The notes below the pieces were generated by a model. That model saw nothing but the letters and a program-made list of their open reading frames with translations, had not been told where the DNA came from and did not search any database. Of a DNA stretch of 64,000 bases, positions 8,245 to 16,214 are shown in pieces (position 1 is the stretch's first letter; each line of letters begins with the position of its first letter). The position numbers and the translations under genes were made by a program. Source of the stretch: JAGSOU01 sp049974865 (lineage in GTDB: Bacteria > Pseudomonadota > Alphaproteobacteria > Rhodobacterales > Rhodobacteraceae); NCBI GenBank assembly GCA_049974865.1, contig JBNGCX010000002.1:44264-108263 (forward strand), written 5' to 3'.

Positions 8245-9848
8245 GGTGGGTTGTCCTTTTCGCGATGCTCGCCAGCCAACCCGCCTGGGCCGAGGAGCCC
8301 TTTAAGCTGGGCGTTCAGACCCATTTCGAGCAAGGCTGGGGGCTGGACTGGGCCGGCATCGCCGCGGATCTCGGCGCCCCGCTGATCCGCGACGAAATCG
8401 GCTGGGTCGAGGCCGAGCCGAGGCGCGGGCGCTACGACTTCTCGACGGCGGACCCGTACATGCGCGAAATCGCGGCACAGGGGATGGAGCCGTTGATCGT
8501 GTGGACGGACACCAATCCGCTTTATGACGGGAAACAGACGCCCCACAGCGATGACGCCCGGGCGGGGCTGGCGAACTACCTGGACGCGATGCTGACGCAT
8601 TACGCGGGCCTGCTGACCCGGATCGAGATCGGGAACGAGGTGAACTCGGGCGAGTTCCTCTCCGGGCCGTTCAAGAACGACCCGCCGCGCGAACTGGCGG
8701 CGACGGTGCGGGCGGTGGCACAAAGGGTTAAACCCGGCCATCCCGATGTCGAGATCATGTGCGCCGGGACCAATTTGATCTCGCTGCAATTCCTGCGCAG
8801 CTTCTTCCGCTACGGCGGGCTGGAACATTGCGACGCGATCTCGATCCACCCCTATCGCAGGCACCCCGAGAACGTCGATCTGGAGATCGAGGCGCTGCGC
8901 GCGCTGATGCGCGACATGGGCGGCGAGAAGCCCATCCACGCGACAGAATTCGGAAAATGGGTCGAGGACCCCGCCGAGTCCGCCGTCTATATGGTGAAGA
9001 TGGCGGCGCTCCTGGCGGCCTCCGGCGTGGGCGAGGCCTACTGGTACGCGCTTATGGACGAGCCGTGGTGGCCGAACATGGGGCTGATGACGCCGAAACG
9101 GGCCGAAAAACCCGCCGCTCGGGCCTTTCGCTTTCTGCAGGGAAAGGTTCTGCCGCTGGGCCGCCCCGTGTCGCGCTCCGCGACGCGCACGGCGCGCGTC
9201 TTCGAATATGGCGAGGGAGAGGCCCTGGTGTTCTGGGGGGTCGATGGCGCGATCGAGATCATTGGCGAGGCCATGTTCTTTGACGCCACAGGCACGCCGG
9301 TGCCGCGCCCCGAACGCCTGACCGAGGCGCCGGTCATCGCGTTGGGCCGTGGGCTGGACCTGCGGGTGACCACCGAGGCCCCGATCGCCGACTCGCTCTA
9401 CCAGTACGACACCCCGCCATGGAGCTATTTCGCCCGGCGCCCGGGAATCGGGCTCAGCCCACTGGAGACGATGGAATGGCGGTGGTCCTCCTATCGCGGC
9501 GCGCCCGACCTCTGGCCGCTGAAGATCACCGACCAGGGGATGACCACGGCGCGGTTTGCGGACGGCCCCTACCATGCCGTGGAGCGCTTTACCGCCGCCG
9601 CAGCCGGGCGCTACCGCGTGCAAGGGTGGTGGCAAGCCTCGCAGGACAGCGAGCCGTCACAGATCCTGGTCACGCGGAACGGAACAACGATTGCCGGGGG
9701 GCGGACGGGCCCCGACAGGTTCCGGCTCGACCCGCTCGAGGTGACGCTGGCGGCGGGCGAAACGCTGGAATTCGAGGTGGCCCCGGGCGGCCCGGACGGA
9801 GACGGCTCGGTCCGCCGGCGCATCCGGATCGACGGGCCTTTGCCATAG
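8241..9848 (+). CDS. Exported clan GH-A glycoside hydrolase (GH39/GH5-like)
   Basis: This 535-residue secreted protein starts with a short signal peptide (cleavage probably after ASQPAWA, residue about 17). The next 330 residues have the (beta/alpha)8 layout of clan GH-A. IEIGNEVNSGE places the acid/base at Glu133 after an Asn, and HATEFGKW places the likely nucleophile at Glu236. The remaining 200 residues look like beta-sandwich modules, ending in an all-beta domain. Similar enzymes, such as the GH39 protein PslG, trim polysaccharide in the periplasm, and that role fits a gene inside a polysaccharide operon. The exact GH family cannot be fixed by eye. The ATG overlaps the upstream stop (ATGA), indicating coupled translation with the propeller protein. 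Confidence 0.8.
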   Translation: MRWVVLFAMLASQPAWAEEPFKLGVQTHFEQGWGLDWAGIAADLGAPLIRDEIGWVEAEPRRGRYDFSTADPYMREIAAQGMEPLIVWTDTNPLYDGKQTPHSDDARAGLANYLDAMLTHYAGLLTRIEIGNEVNSGEFLSGPFKNDPPRELAATVRAVAQRVKPGHPDVEIMCAGTNLISLQFLRSFFRYGGLEHCDAISIHPYRRHPENVDLEIEALRALMRDMGGEKPIHATEFGKWVEDPAESAVYMVKMAALLAASGVGEAYWYALMDEPWWPNMGLMTPKRAEKPAARAFRFLQGKVLPLGRPVSRSATRTARVFEYGEGEALVFWGVDGAIEIIGEAMFFDATGTPVPRPERLTEAPVIALGRGLDLRVTTEAPIADSLYQYDTPPWSYFARRPGIGLSPLETMEWRWSSYRGAPDLWPLKITDQGMTTARFADGPYHAVERFTAAAAGRYRVQGWWQASQDSEPSQILVTRNGTTIAGGRTGPDRFRLDPLEVTLAAGETLEFEVAPGGPDGDGSVRRRIRIDGPLP

Positions 9849-10032
9849 CCCGCGAAGCCGGGAACGAACACATTCTTATAGTTAAGAAATATTTGGAGAA
9901 TCGCGAACCTTCGGTCTACGCTTGGTTCGCGAATTCCGATTCAATCATCATTCGTTCGCGCCGAATTTCATTACCCGCGCGTCGCTCCTCCCCCGTGGAA
10001 ACGCCGCGCTCACATGTGAAAGGGTACAGAGT
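9849..10032. repeat. AT-rich gap with two inverted repeats
   Basis: This 184-base gap is far poorer in GC than its surroundings. It holds a short palindrome, TTCTTA-N4-TAAGAA, at 9873-9888. A longer perfect inverted repeat, TCGCGAACC-N14-GGTTCGCGA, lies at 9901-9932. Neither is followed by a T-tract, so they look more like protein-binding sites or an mRNA structure than a rho-independent terminator. The gap separates the glycosidase from the dioxygenase-like gene and probably carries the promoter of the latter. Confidence 0.5.
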
Positions 10033-10695
10033 ATGATTTTCAAATACGATCCCGGAACCCTTCGGGCGGATCTCCAGAAAAACGGTTATGCCCATCTCAA
10101 GGACGTCCTTTCGGATGAGTTCGTCGGGCAATTGCAGGATTTCTACGAAAGCTCCATGAAGGACGCCGACACGGAGTCCGAGGACTGGAAGATCGCCGGC
10201 AAGAAGCGGCAGTTCGTCTTCAACTTCCCCTCGTCCGAAGCGGCGCAGGAATTCAAGACCGGCCTGGCGCGCCTGACCGGGATCGACGAGGACACTTTCA
10301 CGATCTCCGAACGCCATCTCAAGGTCTATGACAAGCACGCCAATCCCTACCCGGCCCCGCACAAGGACCGGTCGGCATCGTTCTATTCGATCGGGCTGCC
10401 GGTCTTCCTGCCCGAGGGCTCGACCGTCTGCCTGTTCCCCGAACTCGACGCGGAGCCCAACAAGGAGGATCACGCGGTCTTCCTGACCGAGCGCGATCGC
10501 CCCGATCTCGAGAAGATCTACGACAACGAGAAAGCCCTGATGCTGAACGAGAATGTCGGGGACATCGTGATCTTCCTCGGCTCGGCACTCTGGCATGAGC
10601 GCGTGCGCGGCGCCGGCACGGCCGTGCTGTACATCAAGGTGAACGGCGAGGGCGTGGACCCGCTGGGCGAAAACATCTACGCCGCCGCGATGTAA
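10033..10695 (+). CDS. Fe(II)/2-oxoglutarate dioxygenase-like protein
   Basis: This 220-residue cytoplasmic protein has a jelly-roll dioxygenase pattern. It has an H-x-D pair in PHKDRS (His110, Asp112) and a distal His in ALWHERVRGAG (His188), followed by arginines that could bind 2-oxoglutarate. The 78-residue spacing between the H-x-D and the second His is plausible for the family. No signal peptide or membrane span is present. Its position between the glycosidase and the acyltransferase suggests hydroxylation of a sugar, lipid carrier or substituent of the polysaccharide, but the substrate is unknown. I chose ATG 10033 (MIFKYDPGT) because the frame upstream (open from 9922) runs through the AT-rich inverted-repeat gap. 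It may stand alone transcriptionally. Confidence 0.6.
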   Translation: MIFKYDPGTLRADLQKNGYAHLKDVLSDEFVGQLQDFYESSMKDADTESEDWKIAGKKRQFVFNFPSSEAAQEFKTGLARLTGIDEDTFTISERHLKVYDKHANPYPAPHKDRSASFYSIGLPVFLPEGSTVCLFPELDAEPNKEDHAVFLTERDRPDLEKIYDNEKALMLNENVGDIVIFLGSALWHERVRGAGTAVLYIKVNGEGVDPLGENIYAAAM

Positions 10696-10859
10696 GACGG
10701 TCATGCGCGGCGCCGGACGATGCCGGCTGTCCGCGCAGCCCGCCCAGGCGGGCCCGGCACAGGGCGCGCAAGACCCTCGGCACAGAAAGCGGGCAAAATC
10801 GGAAACATGGGAAACTGGCCCGCACGGGGTGCCCTGTGGCATTCGGCGGGCCAGATCGC

Positions 10860-12827
10860 ATGTCAGGGGGAAGACATCTGAAGTATCGCCCGGACATTGA
10901 TGGCCTGCGCGCAGTCGCCGTTCTGGCGGTGGTCTTCTACCATGCCGGGATACCACCATTCGGCGGCGGCTTCGTCGGCGTGGATGTCTTCTTCGTCATT
11001 TCAGGCTTCCTGATCACCTCGATCCTGCGCGACGAGATCGGCCGGGGCGAATTCCGGCTGTTGGCGTTCTATGAACGCCGCGTCCGGCGCCTGTTCCCGG
11101 CTCTTTTCGTGGTGCTGGCGGCCAGTTCGGCCGCGGCCTGGGCGATGCTGCTCCCCGAGGACATGCGCAATTTCGGGCAGAGCCTGGCAGCGGCGAACCT
11201 TTTCGTGTCCAACGTGCTGTTCTGGAAGGAGGCGGGCTACTTTGACACGGCAGCCGAGTTCAAGCCGCTGCTTCACACATGGTCGCTGGCCGTGGAAGAG
11301 CAGTATTACCTTTTCTTTCCGCTGCTCATGGCGCTCGGCGCGCGGGCGTTCCGGCACTGGCTGGGTGCCGTGCTGCTGGCCATCGGCGCTGTCTCGCTGG
11401 CGATAGCGGCCTGGCAGGTGGCCCATGCCCCGGACGCGGCCTTCTTCCTGTTGCCTGCCCGCTTCTGGGAACTCCTGGTCGGCGCGGCGCTGGCCTTTTC
11501 CAGATTCCCCGCGCCGACGCGCAGGGGCGCGACCGAGGCGATGGCGGCAGGCGGCATGGCGATGATCGCGCTGCCGGTCTTCGCCTATTCCGACGTCACG
11601 CCCTTCCCTGGCCTGGCCGCGCTCCTGCCCTGCTTGGGAACGGCCCTGCTGGTCTTGACCGGGACCGATGGGAAAAGCCACGTGCATGCCGCCCTGCGCA
11701 GCGCGCCTACCGTCTTTGTCGGGCTGATTTCCTATTCGCTTTACCTGTGGCATTGGCCGGTTCTGGTCTTCGCGAAATATTACACCGTCCGGCCGCTGAC
11801 CGCCTTGGAAACCGCGGCCGCCGTCTGCGTATCCGTCGCACTTGCCGTCCTGTCATGGCGGTTCGTCGAAAAGCCGTTCCGGGGCCGCGGCTCGGCTGTC
11901 ACTCGCCAGGCAATTTTCACCGGCGCGGCCGTCGCCTCGGCCCTCGCGGTGGCGTTCGGCCTCGCCGCCGCCCGGAACGCCGGCTTTCCCGGGCGTCTGC
12001 CCGCCGATGTGCTGGCGCTCACCTCCGAGGATCCGCATATCCATTCCCGGCGCGATTGCCATTTCGCCTCGGAAAAGGCGTCGGCTGCCGAATTCTGCCT
12101 CCGTGGCGCCAAGGGACAGGCGCCCCGTTTCCTCCTGCTGGGAGACAGCCACGCGGATATGCATGGCCCTGGCCTCTTTGCCGCCGCGGCCGCGCTGGGG
12201 CTGACCGGCGTGCAGTTCACCGATTACGGCTATGTGCCCGCGCCGGGCTTCGCCCGCGCCGGCGAGCAGGACCGCTACGCCGGCAACCAAGCCAAGCTCG
12301 AGGACCTGCTGGCCGCCTACCCCGAGATCGACCTCGTCATCTACGCGCTGTTCTGGAACCAGGCGCTCGACTACCCGGTGGTCGCGGGCCCCGACGGCCG
12401 GAAACATCCCCTGCCCGAAGCCCTGCAGCGCCTCGTGACGGCGTATCCGCAGAAACGCTTCGTGTTCCTAGAGGACACCCCGAATTCGGTCGTCCTGGGC
12501 CCGAACGGCCTGGCGCGCGCCGCCTATCTCAACCCCGCCCCCGCCGTGGTGCCCCTGGCCGAGTATGAGGCGCAACTCGGCCGTCATCGCCCACTTCTGG
12601 AGACGGTTGCACAAGCGCCCAATGCCGTGGCAGTTCGCCTTTCACCCCAGCTTTGCGGCGCCGGAGGATGCGATGGCATGGACGGAGAGGTGCTGCTCTA
12701 TCGCGATACCGACCACCTGTCGGAAAAGGGCTCGCTCCGCATGCGGGGGTTCTTCCGCAACCTGCTGCTGGAGCACCTTTTCAACGCGACAGATCGAACG
12801 GCCGGGGACGGCGCGCAGGACACGTAA
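10860..12827 (+). CDS. AT3-SGNH O-acyltransferase (OafA-like)
   Basis: This 655-residue inner-membrane acyltransferase should O-acetylate the polysaccharide. Residues 1 to about 380 are an acyltransferase_3 domain that opens with YRPDIDGLRAVAVLAVVFYH, in which the histidine is the catalytic residue, and continues through about ten membrane helices. The periplasmic C-terminal half is an SGNH domain: LLLGDSHADMHG gives Ser430, and DTDHLS gives Asp616 and His619. The fused AT3-SGNH architecture is typical of O-antigen and exopolysaccharide acetylases. The ATG at 10860 lies shortly before the conserved opening; a GTG at 10836 is an alternative. The gene converges with the Ldh-type gene and stops 13 bases before that gene's last base. 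Confidence 0.9.
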   Translation: MSGGRHLKYRPDIDGLRAVAVLAVVFYHAGIPPFGGGFVGVDVFFVISGFLITSILRDEIGRGEFRLLAFYERRVRRLFPALFVVLAASSAAAWAMLLPEDMRNFGQSLAAANLFVSNVLFWKEAGYFDTAAEFKPLLHTWSLAVEEQYYLFFPLLMALGARAFRHWLGAVLLAIGAVSLAIAAWQVAHAPDAAFFLLPARFWELLVGAALAFSRFPAPTRRGATEAMAAGGMAMIALPVFAYSDVTPFPGLAALLPCLGTALLVLTGTDGKSHVHAALRSAPTVFVGLISYSLYLWHWPVLVFAKYYTVRPLTALETAAAVCVSVALAVLSWRFVEKPFRGRGSAVTRQAIFTGAAVASALAVAFGLAAARNAGFPGRLPADVLALTSEDPHIHSRRDCHFASEKASAAEFCLRGAKGQAPRFLLLGDSHADMHGPGLFAAAAALGLTGVQFTDYGYVPAPGFARAGEQDRYAGNQAKLEDLLAAYPEIDLVIYALFWNQALDYPVVAGPDGRKHPLPEALQRLVTAYPQKRFVFLEDTPNSVVLGPNGLARAAYLNPAPAVVPLAEYEAQLGRHRPLLETVAQAPNAVAVRLSPQLCGAGGCDGMDGEVLLYRDTDHLSEKGSLRMRGFFRNLLLEHLFNATDRTAGDGAQDT

Positions 12828-12840
12828 GATATCCCGCCCG

Positions 12841-13875
12841 TCACCAGGGGACGCCGACGCCGTCTTTTTCCGCCAACTCCCGAAGCGCTGCCGCGGTCTT
12901 GTCTTCCAACGGGATGCCCTTATCCCGATTCTCGGCCATGGCGTCCCAGCGCGCCTCGCCGGGCAGGCGGACGGATCCCTCCGTCCCGGAGCCGGCCACC
13001 ATCTGCGTCAGTTGGTCGAGCCGCTCGTGGAAGGTTTCCAGCGGCATCCAACGCGAAACGTCCAGCGCCAGGATGAAATGGCCGCTGTTCCCGTGCCGCT
13101 CGAAATCCTTGTACATCGAGCCCACCTGCGACGCGATTCCGGCCCCCGTGAGAACGCCGCTCAGCACCTCGACCATCAGCGCCAGCCCGAACCCCTTGGG
13201 GCCGCTGGCCGGCAGCAAGGTCCCCTTCATGGCCGTTTCGGGATCGGTCACCGGGCGCCCCTCGTCATCCACCACCAGCCCCTCGGGCAGGTCGAGGCCG
13301 TCGCGCTGATAGGCCCGCACGGTCGAGCCCGCGAGCCCCGCCGTCGACATGTCGAGGATCAGCGCCCGTCCGTCGCGCCGTGGCGCGCCGAAGGCAAAGG
13401 GATTCGTGCCGAGCACGGGCCTGTGGCCGCCATGCGCCGCCACCTTGGGGAAGGAGTTGCTCAGGGCGAGGCTGATCATTTCCGCCTCGGCCGCGCGTTG
13501 GATGTAATAGGCGCCGGTGCCGTAGAAATTGCTGCGCTGGACGCCGACGACGCCGATTCCTGTCGCGCGCGCCAGTTCGACGGCGCGGTCGGTGGCCACC
13601 GTTCCGGCCACCTGCCCGAAGCCGTCATCCGCATCCAGCAGGGCCGCCGTCTCGGACAGCGCCCGGAACTGCATCCGCGCAGGCGTGCGGATCAGACCCG
13701 CCTTCACCCGGCGCAGCAGGATCGGCAGTCGCTCGACCCCGTGATTGGCCCGCCCGGCGAGGTCGTTCCACAGCAGGTTCTCCGAAATCGCCTCCACCTC
13801 GCCGCCGTCAACCCCGGCCGCGGTCAGAAGGGCATGCACGAAATCGCGCAGATCGGTAACCGGGACCCGCTGCAT
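12841..13875 (-). CDS. Ldh-family NAD(P)-dependent 2-hydroxyacid dehydrogenase
   Basis: This 344-residue enzyme belongs to the malate/L-lactate/sulfolactate/ureidoglycolate dehydrogenase family (PF02615), which interconverts 2-hydroxy and 2-oxo acids in the cytoplasm. Family landmarks are NHGVERLPILLRRV near residue 45, LSNSFPKVAAHGGHRPVLGT with the NPFAFGAPR turn around residue 150, and the downstream GPKGFGLALMVEVLSG helix. The length is normal. It is the last gene of a reverse-strand cassette with two ATP-grasp proteins and an RraA-like protein, only three bases after the ATP-grasp stop. In this setting it may supply or remove a 2-oxo acid for ligation, which is inference. The substrate is not predictable from sequence. 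Confidence 0.82.
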   Translation of the reverse strand: MQRVPVTDLRDFVHALLTAAGVDGGEVEAISENLLWNDLAGRANHGVERLPILLRRVKAGLIRTPARMQFRALSETAALLDADDGFGQVAGTVATDRAVELARATGIGVVGVQRSNFYGTGAYYIQRAAEAEMISLALSNSFPKVAAHGGHRPVLGTNPFAFGAPRRDGRALILDMSTAGLAGSTVRAYQRDGLDLPEGLVVDDEGRPVTDPETAMKGTLLPASGPKGFGLALMVEVLSGVLTGAGIASQVGSMYKDFERHGNSGHFILALDVSRWMPLETFHERLDQLTQMVAGSGTEGSVRLPGEARWDAMAENRDKGIPLEDKTAAALRELAEKDGVGVPW

Positions 13876-13878
13876 CGC

Positions 13879-15096
13879 TCAGCCCCCGAGCCGCCGGAAG
13901 GCGCGGCCGAACTCCTCGCGCAGGCGCACCAGCGTGGGCACCGGGTCGGTCAGGCTCAGGATCGGCATGACCTTGCGCCCCTCCATGAGGCTCTTGATCC
14001 AGCCGGCGAAGCTCAGCTCGCCGCGCTGGTTGAGCTCGCGGAACGCGAGGAAGTCGCGCAGCGGGTTCCACATGCGCACATTCTCTTCATAGGTCGTGAA
14101 GGTGGGGACATGCTGCCCGGTCTGGCGGCGATAGATCATTTCGTCGATCGGCAACCCGCCCGCCACCACCATGCGATGCGCATCGGTGAAGCGCGGGTTG
14201 ACCTCGATCACCTTGAGCTGCCCGTCGCGCAGGTCCCTCTTGAACTCGATATTCCCAAAGCCGCGCCAAGGCATCGAGGCAAAGAACCTGCGCCCCGCCT
14301 CGGCCGTGTCGGGCAGCCATTTGGAGTCGTGATAGCAGGCCCCGCCCCGGTTCACCGGGTAGCGGCGGATGACGCGCTTGGTGTAGTGGAACAGCCAGCG
14401 GCCGTCCTCGTCGATATAGGTGTAGTAGCTGGACAGCAGGCTGTCGGGGCCCGGGATCATCTCCATCACCATCACGTCACAATTGGCGTCCTGGGCCAGC
14501 TGCACCTTCTCGACCAGTTCGTCCCAGTCCTTCTCGACGATGAACAGCTTGCGGCCGAAGATCGGGATGAAGATGTGCGAGTGGATGGGCTTTACCATCA
14601 CCGGGAAGGTCACCTCGTCGCGGATCGCCTCGAGTTTCTCGGCGCTGTCCACGTCCCAGAAATTGGGCGTAGCCACCCCCGCCGCCCGTGCCCGGATCAG
14701 CGTGGCCTTCTTGTCCAGCATCTCGCGCCGCAGGGCGGGGTCGAAGCCTTCAAGAAGATACCGCTGAGACAGCTCGGCATAGTTCGACGTCACGAATTCG
14801 ATCGACTCGTCGCAGAGGGCAAAGATCAGGCTGCCCTGCAATTCCGGCTTTGGCGTATCCAGAAGAAGCTCCCGCCAGAAATCCTCAACCGAGCCGCCGT
14901 CTGGGGCGTGGAACTTGTTCCTGCAATAGCGCGAGTATAGCGCGAGGCAGCCCGGCTTGCCGGCCGCGCTGATCGAGACGCCGGCGCGGCCGAGATTGCG
15001 CGCCAGGGCGGCGCTGTTGGCGGCACCGCCGAGGATGAGCACCGGGGTCGAGGTATCCAGCTTGTCGTCGATTTCGTTTGCGGCGGACAGTTTCAA
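13879..15096 (-). CDS. ATP-grasp carboxylate-amine ligase (copy A)
   Basis: This 405-residue ATP-grasp protein would join a carboxylate to an amine through an acyl-phosphate. An N-terminal Rossmann-like pre-ATP-grasp fold starts with VLILGGAANSAALARNLG. The ATP-binding lysine strand is FPVMVKPIHSHIF at about residue 165. MVMEMIPGPDSL follows, and the magnesium site is in FGNIEFKRD and KVIEVNPRF (Glu and Asn) at about residues 270-290. The C-terminal 100 residues are helical and specific to this protein. The start appears to be TTG at 15096, overlapping the upstream stop (TTGA), so translation is coupled to the second ATP-grasp gene. The substrates are unknown. The nearest kinds in my knowledge are carboxylate-amine ligases in cell-surface loci. 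Confidence 0.8.
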   Translation of the reverse strand: MKLSAANEIDDKLDTSTPVLILGGAANSAALARNLGRAGVSISAAGKPGCLALYSRYCRNKFHAPDGGSVEDFWRELLLDTPKPELQGSLIFALCDESIEFVTSNYAELSQRYLLEGFDPALRREMLDKKATLIRARAAGVATPNFWDVDSAEKLEAIRDEVTFPVMVKPIHSHIFIPIFGRKLFIVEKDWDELVEKVQLAQDANCDVMVMEMIPGPDSLLSSYYTYIDEDGRWLFHYTKRVIRRYPVNRGGACYHDSKWLPDTAEAGRRFFASMPWRGFGNIEFKRDLRDGQLKVIEVNPRFTDAHRMVVAGGLPIDEMIYRRQTGQHVPTFTTYEENVRMWNPLRDFLAFRELNQRGELSFAGWIKSLMEGRKVMPILSLTDPVPTLVRLREEFGRAFRRLGG

Positions 15097-16214
15097 AGCT
15101 TCATGACCCCTTGGTGGTTTTCGAACAGATACTGCAGAATCCGGGTGGCGACCGGCGTGCCCCCGGCACGGTCTGCGACCAGGTAATGGTGGTGAATGCC
15201 AGGCCCGACATTCACCTCGTGAAACCGCGCGCCGCTCTCGCTCAGCGGGGCGGAGATGTCATCGGCGATAAGGTCCAGCCCCGCGAACCGGACGCCCAGA
15301 TCGGTCACCAGGGTGGCGCCGGCCGACACGATCTCGGGATGGACCCCGGCGGTGACCGTGTGGTTTTCGCGGTCGGCGTTTTCGTTCACCGCGCGTTTCA
15401 CGACGATCCTTTCGCCGGCGGCGACCGTCGTTCCGGGCCTCTGCCCCTGTGCCGCGAGATGGCGCAGGGCATCCTGGTCGATCACCAGCGGGCTGAGCGC
15501 GGTGATGGGCCGCGCGGACAGGCGCGCCCGGTTCTCCGCCGCGACCAGCGCGCTGATCGAGGATTTCCCGTCACCGCAGACCGTCGGCGGATCGCGGCGC
15601 ACCGCGTCGAGCAATTGGCCGTCGAGGTAAAGCAGGCGGTAGCAGCCGCCCGAAAGCATCGGCTCGGCCAGCAGCTCGGGGTTGAAGCTCGCGGCGTGCA
15701 GGGCGGCCCGCAGCAGCTCGCCCTCGGTCCGGATGCCGGTGGTCACGCCGTGGCCGCCGCCGGTTCCGGTGGCCGGCTTGACCACGATCGGGCCGGGCGT
15801 CCGGTCAAGGAAGTCCCGCGCGCGTCTCAGCTGGTCGAGCGAGAACACGCAATGGTCCGGCACGGAAAATCCCTTTTCCGACAACAGCCGGTAGGTGACC
15901 GCCTTGTGCGCCATCACCCGCGTGGTGACGACATCGTCCAGCATGAGGTCCGAATGCGACACGAAGGTCGCGTAGCCACCAAGGGTGATGCGCTTGAGCC
16001 CGGCCACGTCGCTGCATTCGGCACCGATTTCCCGCGCGGCGTCCTGCCAGAGGGAATCGTAGAACGCGTTGCGCAGGCCGACGAAGCGGCGCCGTTTCAG
16101 AACGCTGCGAATGTCGGCGACTTTCAGCGCGCGGCGCGTGACCCAGTCCACCCGTCGACGCATTCGCCCCCCGAACGGAATATGTCCGCTTCGCAGGGCT
16201 TTCGCGTCAGTCAT
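15093..16214 (-). CDS. ATP-grasp ligase, cyanophycin/glutathione-synthetase-like (copy B)
   Basis: This 373-residue protein carries a different ATP-grasp domain from its neighbour. IVVKPATGTGGGHGVTTGI (about residue 145) resembles the glycine-rich ATP loop of cyanophycin synthetase and GshB-like enzymes. CYRLLYLDGQLLDAVRR follows, and FHEVNVGPGIHHHY near residue 335 supplies the metal-binding Glu and Asn. No signal peptide is present, so it acts in the cytoplasm. It overlaps the RraA-like gene upstream by 8 bases and the next ATP-grasp gene by 4 bases, which implies a fixed stoichiometry. Two unlike ATP-grasp enzymes side by side suggest two successive ligations on one substrate. The substrate is not evident. 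Confidence 0.8.
   Translation of the reverse strand: MTDAKALRSGHIPFGGRMRRRVDWVTRRALKVADIRSVLKRRRFVGLRNAFYDSLWQDAAREIGAECSDVAGLKRITLGGYATFVSHSDLMLDDVVTTRVMAHKAVTYRLLSEKGFSVPDHCVFSLDQLRRARDFLDRTPGPIVVKPATGTGGGHGVTTGIRTEGELLRAALHAASFNPELLAEPMLSGGCYRLLYLDGQLLDAVRRDPPTVCGDGKSSISALVAAENRARLSARPITALSPLVIDQDALRHLAAQGQRPGTTVAAGERIVVKRAVNENADRENHTVTAGVHPEIVSAGATLVTDLGVRFAGLDLIADDISAPLSESGARFHEVNVGPGIHHHYLVADRAGGTPVATRILQYLFENHQGVMKL

Noticed and set aside
12831..14940. Long forward-strand frame across the Ldh and ATP-grasp genes
   Set aside because: It is an antisense shadow of two well-conserved reverse-strand enzymes. Its translation is rich in Arg, His, Gln and Pro with no family motif.
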